This document shows positions 16,574 through 25,014 of a stretch of DNA of 52,538 nucleotides, piece after piece. The translations under genes were made by a program, and so were the position numbers. The DNA is taken from the NCBI RefSeq assembly GCF_002382885.1, contig NZ_NWVL01000058.1, forward strand, positions 1 to 52,538. Reading direction: 5' to 3'. Within the stretch, counting starts at the first letter, position 1. Each line of letters starts with the position of its first letter. The notes beneath the pieces were generated by a model, which saw nothing but the letters and a program-made list of their open reading frames with translations, had not been told where the DNA came from and did no database searches. This DNA is from Streptomyces sp. WZ.A104. GTDB taxonomy: Bacteria; Actinomycetota; Actinomycetes; Streptomycetales; Streptomycetaceae.

Positions 16574-17374
16574 TCAGCGCCTCGCCCGGCGGCGGCGCAG
16601 CACCACCAGGGGTACGGCGGCGGCGAGCGTGATGCCGCCCGGGTCGAGCACCGCTTCGGCGGCCGGGGCCGGGTGGTCGGCGCTGCCCTGGGCGTTGTCG
16701 AAGGTGTCCGGCACGGGCAGGGTGCTCCAGCGGCCGAGCGGCCAGGCGATGACGACGGCGCGGCCGACGACCTCGTCGACCGGGACCATGCCTTCGGTGC
16801 TGTCGTCCTGGTGGTAGCGGGAGTCCTCCGACGCCTGGCGGTGGTCGCCCATCACCCAGAGCTTGCCCTCGGGCACGGTGACCTTGAAGCGGCCGCCCTC
16901 GTCGTCGCTGCACGGGGTGTTCCCGGGAAAGACGTACGGCTCGTCCAGGGCGGTGCCGTTGACCTTGACCGGCCCGTCGCCGGTGCACTCCACGGTGTCA
17001 CCGCCGACGCCGATGACCCGCTTGATGAGGTCCTTGTCCTCGACCGAGGGCATCAAGCCGATGAAACCGAGCACCTTCTGCACGGTGTTGGGCTCATCGA
17101 CGGGCACATCGTCGAGCCAGTCCGCCGGGTCGTGGAAGACGATCACTTCGCCGCGTTCCGGTTCCGCTCCGAACCAGGGGGTGAGCTTGTCGACGAGGAC
17201 CCGGTCGCCCGTCTGCAGGGTGTCCTGCATGGAGTTCGAGGGGATGGAGAAGGCCTGCAGAAGGAAGGTTTTGATCAGCAGGGCCAGGACCAGGGCCATG
17301 CCGATGAGGAGCGGGAGCTCCACCCAGAACGGCCGGTTCTTCCTCGTCCTCGCTCGTGCGCCCGCACGCCTCAT
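16574..17374 (-). CDS. lepB: signal peptidase I
   Basis: 266 aa. One N-terminal membrane segment (about 18-39), then box B FSIPSNSM with the nucleophile Ser48, box D/E KRVIGVGGD with the general base Lys118, VPEGKLWVMGDHR, and a C-terminal hydrophobic stretch (GITLAAAVPLVVLRRRR) that may be a second anchor. Removes signal peptides on the outer face of the membrane. Streptomycetes encode several type I peptidases, often clustered; here a single one lies between unrelated genes, so it may be an additional copy. Confidence 0.9.
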   Translation of the reverse strand: MRRAGARARTRKNRPFWVELPLLIGMALVLALLIKTFLLQAFSIPSNSMQDTLQTGDRVLVDKLTPWFGAEPERGEVIVFHDPADWLDDVPVDEPNTVQKVLGFIGLMPSVEDKDLIKRVIGVGGDTVECTGDGPVKVNGTALDEPYVFPGNTPCSDDEGGRFKVTVPEGKLWVMGDHRQASEDSRYHQDDSTEGMVPVDEVVGRAVVIAWPLGRWSTLPVPDTFDNAQGSADHPAPAAEAVLDPGGITLAAAVPLVVLRRRRARR

Positions 17375-17471
17375 CGCCCCGCTCCTCGCCCCGTGTGTCC
17401 CGCCCGTCCGTTCCTGGCCGAACGGATCCCGTGCGGATCACTCTATGGGGTGCCGGTGACGGCGAAGGACT

Positions 17472-17786
17472 CTACGGGGCGGGTGAGGGCGGTCCGGCGG
17501 GCTGCCCGGCGCTGACCGGCGGGACCGTGGCGCCCGCGCCCTCCCGCACGGCCTCGACCACGCTCTGGTGGAAGGCGCGGCTCTCCTCCTCGGAGGGGCA
17601 CGGCACGGGGCTGCCCGCGAGGGTGAACCAGTCCGATGATCCGCTGTACTGCACGGCCACCGACGCCTGTCCGTCGGACCAGGTCGTATGCACCGTGAGA
17701 TCACCGGTGAGGATTCCTGCTTCCACGGTGCGTACTCCGCCGGTTCCCGCGAAGACACCGCTGGTCGTCCACGATGCCCAGCTCAT
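17472..17786 (-). CDS. conserved hypothetical protein
   Basis: 104 aa from ATG 17786 (MSWASWTTSGVF). Mostly beta-strand pattern (GILTGDLTVHTTWSDGQASVAVQYSG), then CPSEEESRAFHQSVVEAVREGAG. No signal or membrane segment. It lies 97 bp upstream of lepB on the same strand. I do not recognise a named family. Confidence 0.6.
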   Translation of the reverse strand: MSWASWTTSGVFAGTGGVRTVEAGILTGDLTVHTTWSDGQASVAVQYSGSSDWFTLAGSPVPCPSEEESRAFHQSVVEAVREGAGATVPPVSAGQPAGPPSPAP

Positions 17787-17898
17787 GACGCGTCGCCTTT
17801 CGGACAAGAACAAGCCTGTCTAGCGGACTGCTTCCGAGTATGGCACCGCTGGTGGGAGTGTGCACGGGTGTGCGAGGGCCGGTCGCGGCCGCCGGTGC

Positions 17899-18408
17899 TC
17901 AGGCCCGTTCCAGCACCCCGCGGACGAAGGCGGCCTGGCCCGCGTGCTGGAGGTCCTCGGCGACGACGCTGATCAGCCGGACGCCCAGGGTCACCGGGGG
18001 TGACCAGGTCTCGTCGACGATCCGGTCGAGGGCGTGGCCGTTCAGCCCTGCGACGAAGTCCAGGGTCCGTTCGTGCACGGCGTCGTAGTAGCCGAGGAGG
18101 GGTGCGGCGGAGTCGACGCGGACGGCGGCGACCTCGTCACCGCTGTGCCCGTAGCCGGTGGCCGTCTCGTCGAACGGCAGATCGAACCGGTCGGCCCAGC
18201 CCTCGGTGAGCCAGACCTGTTCGGTTCCGGCCGCGTCGGCGATGTGGTCGTCCTGGATGCGGGTGAGGTGCCAGATCAGCCAGGCGATCGAGTTCGCCTC
18301 CTCGTCGAGGCGGGCGTTGAGGTCGTCGGGCGGGAGTCCTTCTGCCGCCGCGTGGACCACTTCCCTGACGCGGCCGAACGCCTCGGCCAGCATGCCTGCG
18401 CTGTTCAT
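17899..18408 (-). CDS. DinB / mycothiol-dependent transferase-like protein (DUF664 type)
   Basis: 169 aa. Four-helix DinB fold with three metal-binding His: W-H in AWLIWHLTRI, the second in QDDHIADAAG, and the third in LQHAGQAAFVRG near the C-terminus. Actinobacterial members use mycothiol or act as metal-dependent S-transferases or isomerases. ATG 18408 is chosen because GAAGGTGAA lies just upstream and the longer frame is not conserved-looking. Confidence 0.82.
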   Translation of the reverse strand: MNSAGMLAEAFGRVREVVHAAAEGLPPDDLNARLDEEANSIAWLIWHLTRIQDDHIADAAGTEQVWLTEGWADRFDLPFDETATGYGHSGDEVAAVRVDSAAPLLGYYDAVHERTLDFVAGLNGHALDRIVDETWSPPVTLGVRLISVVAEDLQHAGQAAFVRGVLERA

Positions 18409-18499
18409 CCGTTCACCTTCGCCCCCGGGGCGGGCGGGAGCGGGGCGCGACACACCCCCGGCCGGGGCTCGCGGCCCTACGATCGGGTCATGGTCCGCA

Positions 18500-18682
18500 G
18501 CAGGGCGCACGACGTCGATCTATCTGCTGCGCACCGGTGTCCGTGACGCGTTCACGGACCGGCTCGCCTCCCACGACATGGGCAAGGGATGCCTGCGCTT
18601 CCGCGCCCCGGCCAGGATCGGCTTCACGCTCGTACGCGATCTGCACCGGGCGACCGCGGCGACGCGCGGCACGCCCTGCTGA
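18500..18682 (+). pseudogene. fragment resembling the C-terminus of a DUF1801-type protein
   Basis: About 58 codons read TTSIYLLRTGVRDAFTDRLA, then DMGKGCLRFRAPARIGFTLVRDLHRATAA and end RGTPC, a pattern I associate with the end of DUF1801/iron-chaperone-like proteins. The only upstream ATG (18490) is in another frame, and the N-terminal half is missing. Probably a relic. Confidence 0.4.
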
Positions 18683-18703
18683 CGGGCGCGTTCCAGCCGC
18701 GTT

Positions 18704-19732
18704 TCAGCGCAGGTCGTGCAGCCAGTCGGTCAGCAGGGTGTTGACCTCGGCGGGGCGTTCCTGCTGGATCCAGTGGCCGCAGCCTTCGAGGAGGTGGGCG
18801 GCGGACAGGCCGGGAAGGGTCCTCGGGTAGGCGTCGATGGCGTCGGACATCCAGGTGGTGGAGGCGTCGAGGGTGCCGCCGATGAAGAGGGAGGGCTGCG
18901 TGACGGGGGCCCCGTGCCAGGCGGTGAGGTCCTCCCAGTCCCGGTCGACGTTGCGGTAGCGGTTGAGCGCGCCCGTCAGGCCGGTGCGTTCGAACTCCGC
19001 GCTGTAGACGTCCAGGTCCCGCTCCTCCAGCCATCCCGGCAGTCGGCCTGTGGGGAACCGGTCGGCCATGCGCGCGCCCTTCGGGACGAAGAAGAGGCCG
19101 CTGTGATCCGCGGGGGCGAGGGTGTCGCCGGAGAGGCCTGTGTAGAGGCCGGTGAGCCAGCCGCGTACGTCGGGCTCGATCTCCGCCTCGGCTCGGCCGG
19201 GGGTCTGGAAATAGCTGACGTAGAACTCCTCGTCGCCACCGATCCGGGTGAAGGCGTCGGTGGGACGAGGGCCTCCGGGAGGTGCGTAGGGGACGCTGAG
19301 CAGGGCGGCGGCGGTGAAGACGTCGGGGCGGAGCAGGGCGCTGTGGGCGGCGATGGGCGATCCCCAGTCGTGTCCGACGACGATGGCGGTGTCCGCGCCG
19401 AGGGCCCTCACGACGGCGGTGTTGTCGGCGACGTGGGCGAGCATGCGGTAGGCGTCGACGGCGACGGGCTTGGAGGAGCGTCCGTAGCCGCGTACGTCGA
19501 TGGCGACGGCCCGGTATCCGGCGGCGGCCAGCGCGGGGAGCTGGTGGCGCCAGGAGTACCAGGACTCGGGGAAGCCGTGGACGAGCAGAACGAGAGGACC
19601 GGTGCCTTGTTCGACGCAGTGGATGCGGCCGCCGGGGACTTCGACCAGGCGGTGCACCGCGCCGGGGAGGAGCGTGGAGGGGCGGGCCGCGCGGTCCGCC
19701 GACGGTGTGGGTACGGGGGTGTGCTCCGGCAT
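18704..19732 (-). CDS. alpha/beta hydrolase, epoxide hydrolase-like
   Basis: 342 aa. HGFPESWYSWRHQ (oxyanion hole), nucleophile elbow VVGHDWGSPIA with Asp122 rather than Ser, a cap domain with Tyr residues (FYVSYFQ; DVYSAEFERTG), and a C-terminal His in GCGHWIQQE. The Asp nucleophile plus cap Tyr marks epoxide hydrolases or fluoroacetate dehalogenase-like enzymes; the HGFPES and GHDWG motifs favour epoxide hydrolase. No operon partner. Confidence 0.88.
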   Translation of the reverse strand: MPEHTPVPTPSADRAARPSTLLPGAVHRLVEVPGGRIHCVEQGTGPLVLLVHGFPESWYSWRHQLPALAAAGYRAVAIDVRGYGRSSKPVAVDAYRMLAHVADNTAVVRALGADTAIVVGHDWGSPIAAHSALLRPDVFTAAALLSVPYAPPGGPRPTDAFTRIGGDEEFYVSYFQTPGRAEAEIEPDVRGWLTGLYTGLSGDTLAPADHSGLFFVPKGARMADRFPTGRLPGWLEERDLDVYSAEFERTGLTGALNRYRNVDRDWEDLTAWHGAPVTQPSLFIGGTLDASTTWMSDAIDAYPRTLPGLSAAHLLEGCGHWIQQERPAEVNTLLTDWLHDLR

Positions 19733-19881
19733 GGTTCCTCCTCGGGCGCCCGGCGATGGGGCGGTCGTGACGGGGCTGCGGGCGGCCGGCTCGGAAGCCC
19801 GGCCGCCCGGTCACGATCATTCGGCCGGGGCAGCCGCTCGTACAAGCTTTCTTGCTGTTCCGGCAAACCTGGCCCGGGCGG

Positions 19882-20115
19882 TCAGACGAGGAGGCTCAGC
19901 AGGTGCGCGCAGGCGGCGGCCTCGTCCGGGTGGCGGGCGACGACTTCGTACGTGCCGCGCTCGAAGGCCCCGGTCTCCCACCGGCCGTCGGCCGCCCGCC
20001 GGACGAAGAGGAAGTCCGGCGGGGTGGGAGCGGGCTCGTGGACACCCTCGATCCGGTAGTAGCCGCCAGGGATCCGGGCCTCGACGAGTGCGGCGTGCAG
20101 CGCCCGGCGGTCCAT
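19882..20115 (-). CDS. small partner protein of the TNT-type NADase; candidate immunity protein
   Basis: 77 aa (ARIPGGYYRIEGVHEPAPTPPDFLFVRR, then a C-terminal helix ending ACAHLLSLLV). No signal peptide, so cytosolic. It starts 3 nt after the stop of the NAD glycohydrolase gene and must be cotranscribed with it. The spacing and size suggest an immunity protein that neutralises NADase before export, but it has no recognisable similarity to the mycobacterial factor IFT, so this is inference from context. Confidence 0.6.
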   Translation of the reverse strand: MDRRALHAALVEARIPGGYYRIEGVHEPAPTPPDFLFVRRAADGRWETGAFERGTYEVVARHPDEAAACAHLLSLLV

Positions 20116-20118
20116 GGG

Positions 20119-20793
20119 TTACGCGCCCGCGGGGGTCAGGTAGGCGTTGTCGAGCAGCCACTTCACGTTCAGCCGCTGCCCCTCGCCCGGGTCCAGGAAC
20201 ACCGCGTCGAGCTTGATCTGCTGACCGCCGCCGGGCTGCTCGAACCACGGGGCGATGCTGCCCTGCCAGACCCAGAAGGGCTTGGCCACCTTGTAGACGC
20301 GGTAGTCGCAAGGGGTGGCCGCTTCCCTGGTGTTGAGGTTCTGCGGGGGCAGGGCGCGCTCGGCGTAGGCGTCGCCCGCGGGGGCCAGATAGCCGCCGTA
20401 CTCGGAGCCGAAGCGGTCCAGGCGCTGGCCGGTGCGGAGCTTGACGGGCTCCTTGTCGATCTCGCCGTTCACCTCGGCGAAGCCGTCGTTGGGCGGGTAC
20501 TTCCAGCTTCCCGTGTCCGCGGGCCCCTCCCAGTACTTCTTGAGGAAGTCCCTGGGCGCGAGGTCACCGGTGCGCTGGTAGCCGTTCAGCAGCGGGCCGA
20601 CCGGGGCGAGCCGCTTGCCGGGCAGCCACTTCGGACCGAGGCGGGCGTCGCCGCGGAACTCCCCGGTGCAGGGTGCGTGGCGCTCGGCGGCGGGCGCGGT
20701 GCCGACCGGCTGCGGGGCGGCACTCGCGGCGGGGGCGGTGATCAGTCCGGCGGTGATGCCGAGCGCGGCAAGTACGGTACGCATGCGGTTCAT
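20119..20793 (-). CDS. secreted TNT-domain NAD+ glycohydrolase
   Basis: 224 aa with a signal peptide (cleavage after ASA, near residue 26). From about residue 60 the TNT (DUF4237) domain is clear: LAPVGPLLNGYQRTGDL, WKYPPNDGF, LRTGQRLDRFGSEYGGYLAP with Arg127, YAERALPP with Arg146, and PGGGQQIKL with Gln191, corresponding to the Arg/Arg/Gln set of tuberculosis necrotizing toxin. Cys42 and Cys162 could form a disulfide. Expected to hydrolyse NAD+ to nicotinamide and ADP-ribose outside the cell or in a target. It is freestanding: no secretion-system or trafficking domains. Confidence 0.85.
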   Translation of the reverse strand: MNRMRTVLAALGITAGLITAPAASAAPQPVGTAPAAERHAPCTGEFRGDARLGPKWLPGKRLAPVGPLLNGYQRTGDLAPRDFLKKYWEGPADTGSWKYPPNDGFAEVNGEIDKEPVKLRTGQRLDRFGSEYGGYLAPAGDAYAERALPPQNLNTREAATPCDYRVYKVAKPFWVWQGSIAPWFEQPGGGQQIKLDAVFLDPGEGQRLNVKWLLDNAYLTPAGA

Positions 20794-21089
20794 TCAGGGG
20801 TCCCCTCGATCGCGAATGACAGGCGCTGATGACGGCGCTGATGGTCAATCAGGACAGCTGACGTAGGGTAACCGCTCGACTACTGGGGACTGCCGCGCCA
20901 TGCCGTTTCCGGCCACCGGGAACAGCGCCGCACCCCGTGGCGGTGAGCCGGTCCGGGGCGCGGAGCACGCAGGGCGCCGATGGCGCGTGCGGACTTCCTT
21001 TCGCGCACGCCCCTTGCCGGACAAGCTTGTTGAAGGATGTCCAAAAAGCCTTGCGCTCGGCCTGGACCATACAGATGGACGCGCTCACA

Positions 21090-22193
21090 TCAAGAACGGC
21101 GTGAGGCCGCCACGCGGACACGGTCGCTCGCGCCGTCGGAGAGGAACAACGCCAGTTCCCGCCCCTCGTCGGCCACGGCACTGCGGTCGGCCCGGGAGAA
21201 CGGCCGCAGCGGGTCCACCGTGACGGTGCCCTCGGTGACGGTCCAGGTGGCGGCGGTGCGGCCGTCGACCAGCACGACGCGTTCACCGGCGACCGAGAGG
21301 CCGCGGTGGGCGTCGTCGATGATCCGGCTGCGATCCTGGTAGCCGAGGATCGCGTTGTCGAAGGCGGGCAGGAACCGTACCGGTGCGGGGGTGCCGGGGT
21401 CCGGGCGCGGCGCGTCCGGAAGGTCGAGCAGCTCCCGGCCCCGCTCGTCGCGGAAGCTGACCAGTTCGCCGCGGAGGGCCGCCACCGCACCGGGCAGCCC
21501 GGCCAGGCCTGACCAGGCGCGCAGGTCGGCGGTGGCGGCGGGGCCGTGGGCGGCCAGATACCGGCGGACCAGCGCCTGGCCTACCGGGTCCGTGCCGTCC
21601 GGGGCGGGCGGGTCGACCGGGCGGCCCAGCCAGGAGGCGAGCGCGACGTTGCGCACCCCGCCCTTCGTGCGCCAGAGCCCCCGGGGCGGCGCCTGGGCCA
21701 TCGGCACGAGGGCGGCGACGACCACCTCGCCCAGGGGGCGCGGCCCCGGCCCCGGCCAGCGAGGGGCGAGCTCACGTACGATCTCGGCTGCCGTACGGGG
21801 TTCCCCGTCAGCCATCAACTCCCTCCCCTCCGCAGCGAGTTTATCGAGGTCGACCCCTTTCAGCTCGTCCCGGTAGACCCCGAGCACGCGTTGCCGCAGC
21901 ATCGCCTCGTGGCGGGACCGCCAGGCGAGGACGTCGTCGGCGCTGACGAGGTGGACCGTGCGGCGCATCAGGTGGGTGCGCACCACGGTCCGCCGCGTCA
22001 GCAGGTCCGAGAGGACCGCCGGATCGAAGGCGGCGAGCCGCGACCAGAGCCCGACGAAGGGTTCCTGCGGCTCCTGCGCCTGGAGACCGCAGAGGTGCGC
22101 CACCGCGTCGGCGGCCGGCAGGTCGGCGCGGTCGAGCAGCAGCTGCCGGGCGAGCGTGGCGCGGTTCAGTGCCCGGTTGTCGAGGACGGTCAT
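21090..22193 (-). CDS. winged-helix DNA-binding protein of the HTH_42 / AlkZ-like family
   Basis: 367 aa. N-terminal LNRATLARQLLLDR, then CGLQAQEPQEP with the QxQ motif (Gln38, Gln40) that is catalytic in AlkZ DNA glycosylases, VVRTHLMRRTVHLVSADDV, and tandem winged-helix modules to the C-terminal strand VTVDPLRPFSRADR. AlkZ unhooks DNA interstrand cross-links; many streptomycete homologues are uncharacterised. Its stop is about 300 bp from the TNT gene, and its 5' end is 18 bp from the DinB gene stop, so it is probably read through from the DinB promoter. Confidence 0.82.
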   Translation of the reverse strand: MTVLDNRALNRATLARQLLLDRADLPAADAVAHLCGLQAQEPQEPFVGLWSRLAAFDPAVLSDLLTRRTVVRTHLMRRTVHLVSADDVLAWRSRHEAMLRQRVLGVYRDELKGVDLDKLAAEGRELMADGEPRTAAEIVRELAPRWPGPGPRPLGEVVVAALVPMAQAPPRGLWRTKGGVRNVALASWLGRPVDPPAPDGTDPVGQALVRRYLAAHGPAATADLRAWSGLAGLPGAVAALRGELVSFRDERGRELLDLPDAPRPDPGTPAPVRFLPAFDNAILGYQDRSRIIDDAHRGLSVAGERVVLVDGRTAATWTVTEGTVTVDPLRPFSRADRSAVADEGRELALFLSDGASDRVRVAASRRS

Positions 22194-22211
22194 CGGGCCC
22201 TCCCCGGGGGG

Positions 22212-22790
22212 TCAGGTCGCCTGCCGTCCGTCGATGCTCTCGCGCAGGATGTCCGCGTGCCCGGCGTGCTGGGCGGTCTCGGCGATGACGTGAGCCAGGA
22301 CCCGCCGGACGCTCCACACCGCACCGGGCTCGTTCCAGGGCGCGTCGGGGAGCGGGTGGGTCGCGGACAGGTCGGGGACGGTGGTGACGATCTTCTCGGT
22401 GCGGGCGGCGACCTGCTCATAGTCGCGCAGAATCCCGGCCACTGTCTCTCCGGGCAGCATCCGGAACTCCCTCTCCCGGTCGATCGCCCACTGCGGCAGC
22501 TCACGGGCCGTGCCGGCCATCAGGTCGTCCCAGGTGACCCCGTCGGGCAGCGCGAAGGACATCGCCGAGGGGCCCTCGGTGACGAAGCGCAGCCAGCCGC
22601 TCTCGGTGGCCGTGACGTGTTTGATCAGGCCGCCCAGGCACAGGGCGCTGACCGTGGGGCGCAGACCGGCCTGTTCGTCGTCGAGGCCGCGCACGGTGGC
22701 CGTCAGCGTGGATCGCGCTTCGGCCAGAGCGGCGAGCAGGTCGGCCCGCTCGCCGTCGAGGGAGGAAAGGGTGGTGGTCGTGGAGGTCAC
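22212..22790 (-). CDS. DinB family protein
   Basis: 192 aa from GTG 22790. DinB helices with the metal His residues in LIKHVTATESGWL and in VLAHVIAETAQHAGHADILRE. The GTG has GGAAGGA about 10 nt upstream; an ATG at 22838 adds 16 unconserved residues. Divergent from the WYL regulator (start 22893), which probably controls it. Followed at 18 bp by the AlkZ-like gene. Confidence 0.85.
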   Translation of the reverse strand: MTSTTTTLSSLDGERADLLAALAEARSTLTATVRGLDDEQAGLRPTVSALCLGGLIKHVTATESGWLRFVTEGPSAMSFALPDGVTWDDLMAGTARELPQWAIDREREFRMLPGETVAGILRDYEQVAARTEKIVTTVPDLSATHPLPDAPWNEPGAVWSVRRVLAHVIAETAQHAGHADILRESIDGRQAT

Positions 22791-22853
22791 GGCGATGGAG
22801 TCCTTCCGGTGGTTCACGTCGTCCGGTACGAGATCCACTCTCCCAGGAGAAGA

Positions 22854-22886
22854 GGACAGGGTATGGCCTCTGTTCCAACCGATACT
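22854..22886 (+). promoter_or_regulatory. divergent DinB/WYL control region with a leaderless-type -10
   Basis: GATACT (22881-22886) lies 6 nt before the regulator ATG, placing transcription start at or next to the start codon. Upstream, GGACAG (22854-22859) and CTGTTCC (22870-22876) form an imperfect inverted repeat between the two genes, a candidate operator. Confidence 0.4.
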
Positions 22887-22892
22887 GGCGTC

Positions 22893-23909
22893 ATGCCGAA
22901 AACATCAGCGCGTCTGCTGTCGCTGCTCTCCCTGCTCCAGGCCCGCCGGGACTGGCCGGGGCAGGCTCTGGCCGAGCGGCTGGAGGTCAGCCCCCGCACG
23001 GTGCGCCGGGATGTCGACCGGCTGCGCGAGCTGGGCTATCCGATCGTGGCCTTCAAGGGGCCCGACGGCGGCTACCGGCTCGACGCGGGCGCGCGGTTGC
23101 CGCCGCTGCTGTTCGACGACGACCAGGCGGTCGCCCTCGCCGTCGCCCTGCGCACCGCTGCCGCCACCGGGGCCGGGATCGGGGAGGCCGCGGCCCGTGC
23201 GCTGACCACGGTCCGGCAGGTCATGCCCGACCGGCTGCGCCACCGCCTCGACGCCCTGCGCATCACCGCCGTCGAACGTACGCCGGGCCCGCCCGGCCCG
23301 CAGGCCGACCCACGCGTACTGATGGCGCTCAGCGCGGCCGTGCACGCGGGCGAGGTGCTGCGCTTCGACCACTCCCCCGCGCACGCGCCGCGCACGGACG
23401 AGACCGGGGGCTCCGCCGCCCGGCCGCGCCGGGTGGAGCCGCACCACCTCGTCACGTGGGGCGGGCGCTGGTATCTCGTGGGGTGGGACCTCGACCGCGC
23501 GGACTGGCGCACCTTCCGCGTGGACCGGATCGCCCCGCGCACCCCCACGGGGCCCCGGTTCACCCCGCGCGAGGTGCCCGGAGGGGATGTGGCCGCCTTC
23601 GTCGCAGCCCGGTTCCGGGGCTCCGACGGCCCCGACGGCTGGCCCTGCCGCGGCGAGGTGATCCTCGGCCTGCCCGCGTCCGAGGTGTCCGGGTACCTGC
23701 GCGACGGCGTCGTCGAAGAACTCGGCCCGGACCGCTGTCGCCTGGTCCTGGGCACCTGGTCGTGGGCGGGGGTGGCCGCCGCTGTCGCCAGGTTCGACGC
23801 CGACTTCGAGATCGTCGGGCCGGACGAATTCAGGGACGCGGTCGCGGATCTGGCACGGCGCTGCGCCCGGGCGGCGGAGCAGTCCGGCGACACCCCACAG
23901 GGTGGCTGA
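22893..23909 (+). CDS. WYL-domain transcriptional regulator (YafY/PafC-like)
   Basis: 338 aa. N-terminal HTH (RLLSLLSLLQARRDWPGQALAERLEVSPRTVRRDVDRLRELGYP), a middle region with GGYRLDAGARLPPLLFDDDQAVALAVALR, the WYL domain (VEPHHLVTWGGRWYLVGWDLDRADWRTFRVDRI, about 180-215) and a WCX C-terminal extension. WYL domains bind nucleic acid or other negatively charged ligands. An in-frame ATG at 22863 exists, but the -10 box lies between the two, favouring 22893. Confidence 0.88.
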   Translation: MPKTSARLLSLLSLLQARRDWPGQALAERLEVSPRTVRRDVDRLRELGYPIVAFKGPDGGYRLDAGARLPPLLFDDDQAVALAVALRTAAATGAGIGEAAARALTTVRQVMPDRLRHRLDALRITAVERTPGPPGPQADPRVLMALSAAVHAGEVLRFDHSPAHAPRTDETGGSAARPRRVEPHHLVTWGGRWYLVGWDLDRADWRTFRVDRIAPRTPTGPRFTPREVPGGDVAAFVAARFRGSDGPDGWPCRGEVILGLPASEVSGYLRDGVVEELGPDRCRLVLGTWSWAGVAAAVARFDADFEIVGPDEFRDAVADLARRCARAAEQSGDTPQGG

Positions 23910-23941
23910 GGGCTGTCCCGTAGCCCCCGCCTGGTCGGCCC

Positions 23942-24733
23942 TCAGGGGCCCACCAGGCGGGTGTCGTCCGTCGGCTCGTCGGTCCACGTGGCGGTCACGG
24001 AGGAGGTGACATGGCCCGCCAGGCCGAGCACCAGGAACAGCACCACGAGCCACTTCGCCGCGCTGCTCATGACCAGCGGACGGGTCGAGGAGCGCCGCGC
24101 CCCCTGCGCCACGGTGAAGTCGTCGTCCCCGAAGAGGCCCTTGGGGTAGGCCGGGGTGAGCATCATGGAGTACGCGGAGAACCGCATCCGGTAGCGCAGG
24201 GTGGCCGCCGTCGCCTCGAACAGCGGCCTCGGCATACGGCCCAGGACCAGCGTGATCAGCCACCAGACGAAGCACAGTGCCCACCAGCCGTACACCGCGA
24301 GGCTCTGCACGATCGCCGCCGGGATCATCAGGAAGATGCGGAACAGGACCGCGAGCCGGTTGAGCGGGGTGGGCCGCACCTCGATCTGTACCGGGTAGTC
24401 GGGGGGCGGGGTCAGTGCGAACGGCGGGTAGCGGTCCACCAGCAGCATGTCGCTCGCGGAGACGCGCATGTCGTATCCGAGGACCGCACTGAGGAACCGG
24501 AACACGGGGTCGGGCAGCCGTCCCAGCACGAGGGCCGCGAACCATCCGAGGATGACCGTGAAGAACGCCGCGATTTGCAGGAAGAACAGCACGATGAAGT
24601 GCGGGATCAGCAGCAGGAGTCGCAGCAGAACGGTCAGCCGTCGCTGGCCCGGGGGTTCGACGATGTCCAGGACGGGCCGGAACTCGTTCGCGTCCGCCTC
24701 CGTGCGGCCCGGGCTCCACTGGCCTTCGGCCAT
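23942..24733 (-). CDS. DUF4389 membrane protein
   Basis: 263 aa from ATG 24733. Two copies of the DUF4389 pattern: RRLTVLLRLLLLIPHFIVLFFL...ILGWFAALVLGRLPDPVFRF and LAVLFRIFLMIPAAIVQSLAVYGWWALCFVWWLITLVLGRMPRPLFEA, each followed by a soluble segment with YDMRVSASDMLL / YRMRFSAYSMML, and a last membrane segment near residue 225. Function unknown; inner membrane. The stop is close to that of the convergent WYL gene. Confidence 0.85.
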   Translation of the reverse strand: MAEGQWSPGRTEADANEFRPVLDIVEPPGQRRLTVLLRLLLLIPHFIVLFFLQIAAFFTVILGWFAALVLGRLPDPVFRFLSAVLGYDMRVSASDMLLVDRYPPFALTPPPDYPVQIEVRPTPLNRLAVLFRIFLMIPAAIVQSLAVYGWWALCFVWWLITLVLGRMPRPLFEATAATLRYRMRFSAYSMMLTPAYPKGLFGDDDFTVAQGARRSSTRPLVMSSAAKWLVVLFLVLGLAGHVTSSVTATWTDEPTDDTRLVGP

Positions 24734-25014
24734 GTCGCTCCTCCTCGGCTGGAAATCCGTGCGGCATCCGCGCGCAGGACGTGTCCCCACCGTGCGTCCG
24801 GCCCGGGGCGCCCGCAAACGGCCCGGCCCGAACGGGTGCCCGGGCCTCGGCTGCGGGCGCGCGGATCAGCGCCTGCGCAGCCGGCCGACGAACGAGCGGC
24901 CGACGGCCTTCTTGGAGCGGGATCGCGGCCCGGGCTGCGGGTCGGCGCTCGGCGGGGCCGACCCGGGCGCGGAATCTCACTCGGCTGTCCACGGCCGCCT
25001 GCGACGATGAGCCC

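Noticed and set aside
21546..22892. Extension of the WYL regulator frame far upstream
   Set aside because: The upstream part is antisense to the DinB and AlkZ-like genes. The regulator begins at MPKTSARLL.
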